64,000 nt of DNA from Bolinopsis microptera (Eukaryota > Ctenophora > Tentaculata > Lobata > Bolinopsidae). How positions within the stretch are numbered: the first letter of the stretch is position 1; each line of letters starts with the position of its first letter. The position numbers and the translations under genes were made by a program. Below, one piece after another: positions 40,901 through 49,900 of the stretch. The DNA lies in the NCBI RefSeq assembly GCF_026151205.1, contig NC_087072.1:5380084-5444083 (forward strand). Direction: 5' to 3'. The notes under the pieces were generated by a model, which did not search any database, was not told the origin of the DNA, and saw only the letters and a list, made by a program, of their open reading frames with translations.

Positions 40901-43900
40901 TTGACTTGAATGATCTTATTTTTTTCCACAAAGTTCTTAACAATTTAATTCCTGTATCGCTACCTCACTATCTCTCTTTATATCAGGGCACTTCTCGACT
41001 AAGACGTTGCCACCTCGACAGTCTGTCTATTGTGTCATCAATTTTACCTAAGTTAAGTCAGAATTCACACACCACATTTACCTCAAATAGCCCACTGGCA
41101 AAATCATTTTTCTACAGAACCCATATACTGTGGAATGGACTCCCTTTACAGGTAAGACAGATTGTGTCTACTAGTCTTTTCAAAGCTGAGGTCACTAAGC
41201 ATCTATGGAAATGTTTATTGGATAGTGAAACAACAGTCTAGCCTAGTCTCTTTGCTCCCCATATTATTATTATTTTTGTTTTATTAATTTTTTTATCTAC
41301 CTTCCTATACTTTCAACATCATATCACACTTCGCCCGCACACCTCACACATTAATGACCATATCAGACCTGTATCTAATGTATCTGGAATTTGACGTATT
41401 GAAATACCAATTTTGACTATATATCCACAGTTATTCACCATGGATTTGTTTGTTATTAAATAGTTTTTCATAAATTTTTGGATTTAGATTAATTCGATGT
41501 AATGGGTCCAAGTTACTGCGGACATAGTTCACTATGTGTTTACCGTGTTTGGGTGCCCATCATATTTTACAGATGGGGGCGATATTTTGAACGATTCTAT
41601 TTTATATTCATCTATTGCTGTACTCTGTAAAATTTGAAAAGTATTTAATAAAAAAAATCTCTAAATCTACACATAAACAAAAATAATTTCTCCTTTATCT
41701 AACCTCTTGAATAGCTGCCTGTTCCTCTCCATGGAGAAGAGGAACCTAAGTGCTCTAAGTGCACTCTTCTGCAACATTTCCAACAACAAACTCTCCTCCA
41801 ACTCGTCAGTATCCACATTTGGGAGAATCAATTTACCAAGTATGTAGACTCCGTTAGCGTGCACGATGTTCTGCGCGTTCGTGTCGTTTAGAGATAGCTG
41901 GGTCAGAGCCGCGCAGCATGCTGAAAATGAGGAAACGTTTGTTGGAAATAAAGGTTAACGATAAAATTACTAATCCTTCGCGACTTAAACTGATATATTT
42001 TGAAAGAATTTCGTTGAAAGATTGAAAGAATAAAGCCGAAGAGTTGAAAGATCTTGTGATTCGTAATTTTGTATTAAGGGGTCGTTCACATATTACGTAA
42101 TCAGCCGAAGGGGGGAGGGGGTTCCCAAATGATTACAGTTGATTACGGTGGGGGGATTTTACCCTCCTGAATAATAACAATTTGACAATATTTTAATTCA
42201 AATTCCACTCAATTTCACTCTGATAGGGATAAAATTTAGGCATGGAACGTAGAGAAAAGTGTTCTCCAGGGAAACAAAGTCGAAAGGGGGGGGGGGGGGG
42301 GTCAGGCCATGATTACGTAATTTTGCTGTCAGTAGGGGGGGGGGGGTTGATTACGCAGGGGGAGGGGGTAAAAATTGCTAAAATATTGATTACATAATAT
42401 GTGAACGACCCCTTATGACGTCACATGATGTGATGACGTCACGTGATGTTATGAAGTCGCGTGATGTTATGAAGTCGCGTGATGTTATGACGTCACGTGA
42501 TGTTATGTATGGACTGCCGTATATACTTGGGGACTATGAAGCATGATAACATTTGGTATTACACGCAATTGTCTTAAAATACCTTGTTGGTGGATTGAAC
42601 ATTTCATTTTCCTATAATTAGTGATTTGTCAGATGAATTTGCTTTAGTTTTTAAGTTTTCTGACAACTTGAAAGCTTAAAAATATATCATGCCTCACACA
42701 AACCGTTTTTAACGTCCTACGTACACTAAAAACCCGGTTCACCGTACAGTTTGCGGGAAGACAAAATAGTAAATTGGGGTTTTACTGTACGTGGTTTCAA
42801 GAAAAACGAAATCGTCAGGAACCTGTTCAGAGCGTGACGTCATGGTCGATATTGCCAAATCCTTATTAGAGGCCATTCTATTTCTACTGCGTGGGGTTGA
42901 CTATTAAGTTTCAATAAAGGAGGTGGTTGGCAGAACCTCCTGTATTTAATTGTTATTGTTAGAATAGTATTCTACCTAATTCACAAACTTTATTATGTCA
43001 TTTTATTTAAATATCACTATGATTTTAGCTAATGATAATCTACAAGCACTTACCTGAGGACCCCAGGCTATAATGTTCATACACATATAATAAAGATTCC
43101 GCCGAATAAAGAATGATGAATGAATGAGTGCGACCCAGTAAAAAAGCACCTGCTCAAATTGCCTTTTAAATTCGATCATTAAATCGATTCAATGATTTCT
43201 CTCCTAACAGCAGAATAGGCATTAGTGCCATAATATATTTGATTTTGTTGCCATCACAAATATACATATACTAATTATACAGTAACAAGTACCTTACTCG
43301 GGATTATTATGACCGGGATAAAGTGGTGGGTTTAGGGTAATTTCGCCATATTTTTCCCGAACCACATTTTCACCGGTCGTTAATAAACCCGCCTACTCAG
43401 CTTTTAGGGTTCCCAAGGGGTATGGGTGCTCATATTTTAATCGTTGTCTTATATTCACTAAAGAAGACTATTGGGACACTTGTTGTTGTAGGTTTTTCGA
43501 CTTCATTTGGCTAAAATTGCAAAAAATTCACCTTTTTGCCCAATTCTTGTCATATCTCTCGTACCGAAGATCTTTACGGTAACCTTAACGAGCAGGATTT
43601 GAACTTGATTAGACTTTCATGCTCAACCATCAGAGAAATGTACAGTCTGAACCTCAAGCACAAAGACAGCCTTCGTGATGAAGATGGAAAGTAGTCCTTC
43701 AGCCAGCTCTCTTCTGCTTTTCTCGTTCTTTCTTTCCTTCTCCTTCTGCTTTGGATCTGTGACGGATGCTATGAGCGACTCTTGGGACTTTCCGTCCCTA
43801 CATGGGCTTCCGGCCGTGCGTCCATGTAGGAACTGTGGGGCCTACATTTTGAGAATCATTTAATTTTCGATTGGAACTTAACCGAATTAAGACCTAGTGT

Positions 43901-46900
43901 GTGTGTTTGAGCGATTTGTACAACATTTCTGTAATGTTTCAAATTATATTCAAATGTTCTAAAAAAATGTTCTATATCCTTATTGTTAAATTTGATTTAA
44001 ATAGGCAAATTTTTAATTTCTTAGGTATTGACTATCTCTACATAATGAAATAGGACTCAAAGTAAAAGTAACAGTTAAATTAAAACTTGAATTAATTAAA
44101 ACTGATGAAAGAGATGATCCATATCAAGATAACGAAGATGATTACAACTTATTGGAAGAATAAACAGCTCTCCCTTTATCTTAACTAGCAGGAACCCGTA
44201 TAACCCTAAAATGGTGTCAAGACTCAAGAGACTAAAATAATTATTACCTATTTAATTCGCGTTTTTGACACCACTTGGGGGTCCAAATTTTGGGCTCTAA
44301 AACTCTTATTCCTTGGCCAATTTTTTATTTTTTCATGCTGATTTGAAAAGCATAAAAGCATTTGACCCAGTCAAAAAAGTTTCAGTTGTATATCTTTTAC
44401 GGTTTTTGCGGAAAGTCGCGTTAAAGTTGATGCCGTGGTGTCAGTAAAATGGCACAGATATATATATATATATCGTCTCGCTTTATATATAGTAAGATAT
44501 CGATCTGGTCGTTACGCTTCAAATGTTAAAAATTATTTTCCATCTAGTTTGATTAACCACGAGTCATTATTTCTGTCTACTTTCAACAATTATTGATAAT
44601 TCTACTTGTTTCACAAGTTTTAGCAATGCGAAAATTTCTAAACTTGCTTATCTCTAATAAGGAAATTTACATCTGAGACAAAATTTTTGAATCTAAAATT
44701 GAAAGGTTGGACACCGGTAAAATGGCGACCGGGAAAATGTGGTGGGTTTTGAGCAATTTCGCCATATTTTTCCCGAACCATATTTTAACCGGTCGTTAAT
44801 AAACCCGTCGTAATAATCCCGAGTAAGGTAGTATATTTCGTGAACTCTCGCTCAATTAAAGGTCTATGTAGCAAATTATTTGCAGCTGACAAACCTGGTA
44901 ATGAACACACCTGGCTCAGATTTGTAATCTTTGACAATAAAAAGCGCGAGTGTAATTTTTCTTTGCCAATTATACATAGTGTACATGACTACATGTGGTA
45001 AGCCAGTTTCTGTGCAATTCGAAATTGCATCGATTAATATTTTATTTTTGTTATTTTTTATTTAGGGGTCGTTCACATATTACGTAATCAGCGGAGGGGG
45101 AGGGGGTTTAGTTCCCAAGTTTAGTTCCCAAATGATTACGGTGGGGGGAGGGGGGATTTGGTTGTTGGTTACGTAATCAACATTTTATTTTTACCCTCTA
45201 GAATAATAACAATTTGACAATATTTTAATTCAAATTCCACTCAATTTCACTCTGATAGTGATAAAATTTAGGAATGGATCGGGTATCCGGCTGCTAAAGT
45301 AAGTAGTTGGGAAGGTGCTTGGCCGGGTATCAAAACAATGATTACGGCTCATGATGATCAGGGTAGCATGGAACGTGAGAAAAGTGTTTTCCAGGGAAAA
45401 AAGTCAAAGGGGGGGGGGGGGGGGGGGGGGGGGGGTGGTCAGGCCATGATTACGTAATTTTGCTGTCAGGAGGGGGGTGGGTCTTGATTACGGTTGATTA
45501 CGGAGGGGGGAGGGGGTAGAAATTGCTAAAATATTGATTACGTAATATGTGAACGACTCCTAACAATAAAACTTACCAGTTTGTAATTTGATGGACTCGT
45601 ATCTGCTGACAGTGTTTTTAGAGACAGGAGATATGGTGCCATTCTCCTCGATGTTATCCGTGCTGTATGTACCGTTACTTCTCGCACTTCCTCGCTTTCT
45701 GCTGTGCTGGTCTCTGCATCAATGTTGGCATTGTTATAAAATATGTGAGTTTAGCGACAAGACCATGTCACAATTAAGGTGCTGTACCTTAACCCAATTA
45801 AGTGTATCCTTAGTCCATGTGATTGTGATTCACTGACAGACACGAGTAATTACTAATTGGTTAATGGTTAGTCCATCTTCAATTAAAAATGCCGACACTA
45901 TTAACAGACTGCTTGCCCAATTAATGTAGCAATACTACAGATACAACAGGCAACAGTAATCGGATCTTGTCACAACTGCTCCTGTTCACGTTCGATTTCC
46001 CAAGATCCTAATCACATGATCCAATCACGTGACTGAGTGACCTGATCACGTGACTGACCTGTAGCCTGATCACGTGGGGCGATTCTCACAGTTAACAGGC
46101 CATCAGACCCCTCACCTCCTCATCATATAAATACCCTGATGACTTCGTCACCATATCGTCACTTACTTCGTCACAATCTGATTACAACAACAACTCTAAC
46201 AACACAATGTCTCACGGATTACTCATCACAGCTGCTCAGGAAGCTGATGTTCCAACCAGTCCTTATCTCACTACACCAGATAGCCCTGGTCAAAGTAGCA
46301 AGTTCGACTGCGTCTTCTCTCAAGACGGTCTCCTGACCTCCACTCCTCCTGCTACTTGGAGCAAGGTCCTCTCTCCTGTAAACTACTCTTCTGATGACAG
46401 CGCTTACTTTGGGTCTCCTCCCCCTACCCCCGGAGACAATAACACTTTCACTGACGTCCCTTCAATTAATCTCGCTTACCATCCTACTGCTCAGTTTAAA
46501 CCAGATGATTTACCTAACACCACTTACCAACCTTCATATCCTAACTCAGCAAATCCAACAACTTTCCCGATCCTACCAAATGACCTGATGGATTTCTACC
46601 CTGCTAACTACCAAGTGGACCCCAAGTACCCGCTGAACCAGCCATATACTCATCAGTCCGAAACTCCTTACACCCACCCTGCTTATCTGGAGAATCTACA
46701 GAACAAGATCATGAGGAGGAAAGGCTCAGCTCGCTGTGACAAGGAGAAGTCCACTCTGAACTACCTGAAGACACTGGCTAGAGAGGAGCAATACGAGGAG
46801 ATGTTCGTTATTATCTCCAACTTCCAATTCTCTGAGAGAAATCACTCCTGGTTACAGACCCTGTGGTTGAGAGGTCACTACGCTAGAGAAACTCAGAGAC

Positions 46901-49900
46901 TTGGTCGACCACTGAACCCAGCCGACAGGCTCAGACTCCGCAGACTCCAACCCTTCCCCCAAACCATTTCTCAACCTGACGATTACGAAAGTCAGAAGTT
47001 TGCTAAAGACTTCCTCAAAGTGTTCTACGGTATCAACGAGTATCCTTCTCCCGGCCAGAAGATGATGTTGTCCACACGGTGCCGGATGACCTATCACCAG
47101 GTTAACAGCTGGTTCAAGAACAGGAGAGCTAGAGACAGGGAGGCACCCGAACTGGTCAAGGTGTCCCCTCAGCAGTTAGATGAGACGCTGGATATTCTCA
47201 TGGACATAATCAAGTCCGATGAAGAAGTGATAGAAGTGATAGAAGTTTGAGGACGGTATAAGGGATTGTTTTCTGAATTGTCTCAATTTTATGAGACTTT
47301 GGTATATTAAGAAATATAATTGTTTAATATTTCTATTTGATGATTATTTTGATTTACCAAAATACCAGCCTTTACTTTCTTTATGAAATACAACAATATT
47401 GGAACTAACTGTATAAGAGTAATAAGGAGAGGAATGCCGCCCAACTCTCGAATGTCGTTGCTACTATCGTTATCACAACTCAACCTCTCCACTATAGACA
47501 CCTGATAACGAAATAAACGTTTTATCGAAGGCAACTTCCTAGATTTTCCGACATCAAATTTGGCTATTTCTGTAACTTGTAGTAGTGCCATTACATAGGT
47601 AAAAGGAAATTGCCAAGACTCCTTAAAAACGTTAGAAGAGGCATATCTGTGAATTATCAAGCTGTTCTGTCAGACTATTTAATAACTACTCTCTGTTCTA
47701 AAACTTCACTAAGATATGTGACATATTACTCACAATGTTGAACTGCAAAACCAGATCGTCCTCGTGCAAAACGCTGAAAATACATGTTAGGTAGATCTTA
47801 TGTCTGATACATGACTTTCCTTCTCGGTATACCGATGACGGAAATCGGTCAGGATTTTACACTTTCAGAAGATTGTCAGAACAAATCACCAGAAGTCTTT
47901 ACCAGTTTAAGGTGAATTTCTTAGCGATAACTTCCCCGACTGTCACAAATAAACTTATTTATTTGCTTAGCATTGATCATCTTACCTTAGGCAAAGAGGA
48001 ATCCCGTCAAAAACCTTCACGTGTTCCTTCACATGATCTAGAGAACACAGCTGTCTCAACAGTTCTGAAGATAGCCTGCGGATTTAAAGTGTCAGATTGA
48101 AGTTATACATCCTTTGGTGGTGCCGACCCCAATTGAAATTCGATCCAGTTTAATTGGCGCACGCTGTGGCTGTCATGTCACGTCTAGAAATACATGCATG
48201 CTTCTTTCTCTATCTCGCGTGGGATGAGCACTAGATTCGCGCGTTGTGCTAGTTCGTGTGCGCAACAAATCAATTACTGATATTAAGGCGCGTTCCGTAT
48301 TTCTAGCAAAACTTGCGCCACTTGTCCCGTAGTTGACAGTCTCTTGGTGGCCGAGGTGTATTATCTGATCAATCAATATTGAAATATAAGGCAGCTCAAC
48401 AGTGTTTGAAGCTGGTGCCTAATTTGCAAATTTGAAATTGCACTCGAACTTTCGAAGAATAGATTGCACATTTAGGCAAAAATGTACACTACAGCCAATC
48501 ACAGAAGGTGCGATGTAATCAAACCACTGTAAACTTTATATTACCGTCAATGAGACAGAATGTTCAAACGTACTCTTGCCGTGTACATTACACTTACTGT
48601 TTAGTAGTAGGATTAGAATAATCCTGTACGATATGAAGCAGTGTCTCTACACAGTTAAGTTCACCTATCACAACTCTTGCTTGTTCGCTGAAGAAGCAAT
48701 GGAATTAATAGAAATACCACTTCAAAATGAGATGACATTGAAGAGAATTCCTGTTAAAAACAGTAACAACATCTCTCTCTAACAAGCAGCTGCCTAACAA
48801 TATGTGAACATGCCCGAACCTGCGAGCGAGGTCAATGAGAGCGTACAGAGCACAGTTCAGGACTGAGAGATCTCGAGCACAGAGCAGGAGTACGAGACTG
48901 CGGGGAACATCACACGCTGTCAGCCACAGTCTCTGACTTGGTTCTACTGACAACTTCTGGAATATGTCTGAAAATTATCTGTTTTAGGGTTCTGATATTT
49001 TAAAAAAATTAAAGTTAAAAGTTTTGGAACGTTCGCGAAAAGTCTAGAATCTCTTGTGATCTGCCAAAATGTGTCTTCGGTAAATACCGTTGAATTCAAA
49101 TTGGCACGAACACAGTTAAATAGACAGTAATCTAGTAATTTAATGAATATAAAGAACAGCTCTATAATCCTAGAATTTGTCTCACTTGTCATGACTTTAA
49201 GGACTTCAATACCCATTACTTTGTCCTCAAAGTTAAGGTAATCTCGTGTCACGGTTTGCAGGATCTGTAAATAAAGTACTTTGTAAGTAACTTGTAAAAA
49301 TATATTAATAAAGAAGCCAGGAGGACTGAGTTACCTGAATCATCGAGACAAAAGATAGCACAGTTCGTAGGACACGCTGTTTAGTTGTAGAACGTTTTTT
49401 AGGACACGCCCTAAATATAAAACGGTATTTCTGGATCACCACAACGTAATAACCTCTCTGAAACTCATCACCAGAAGGAACAGTATTTAAACACTATGAC
49501 GCCACATGTACATAATGTCGTCACGATCGCCCCCTCACAAACATTACATCACATCTCAATATCACGTGACACACCACCTCTCTAACTCTCCATTACTTAT
49601 TTGATACATTGTGTAATGGGTCACGTGTCCCGTGTAGAGATTGCGCTGATGATAGTGTAGATTCGCAAGCAGCTCTACAACACACTGATTACATGTTACT
49701 GGCACCGTGTGATTTGTAACGTGTGCACTGTGGCCCCACTGTGGGTGGTGATCTGCCTCACAAGCAGGCATATTATTAATTATTACACTTTTAAAGCAGT
49801 TCACGGGCTGAATTTTTAACTTATTTTTCATTTTGTCTGCCAATCAGAGTTATAATAATAGCGCCGCGTACGTGAATCACACTTGCAGTTAAGTCAGTGC

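Noticed and set aside
49320..49400. Candidate NEK10 exon reading [14 protein letters not shown]
   Set aside because: It has splice-like borders, but vertebrate NEK10 has no sequence between the flanking exons, which already join collinearly.
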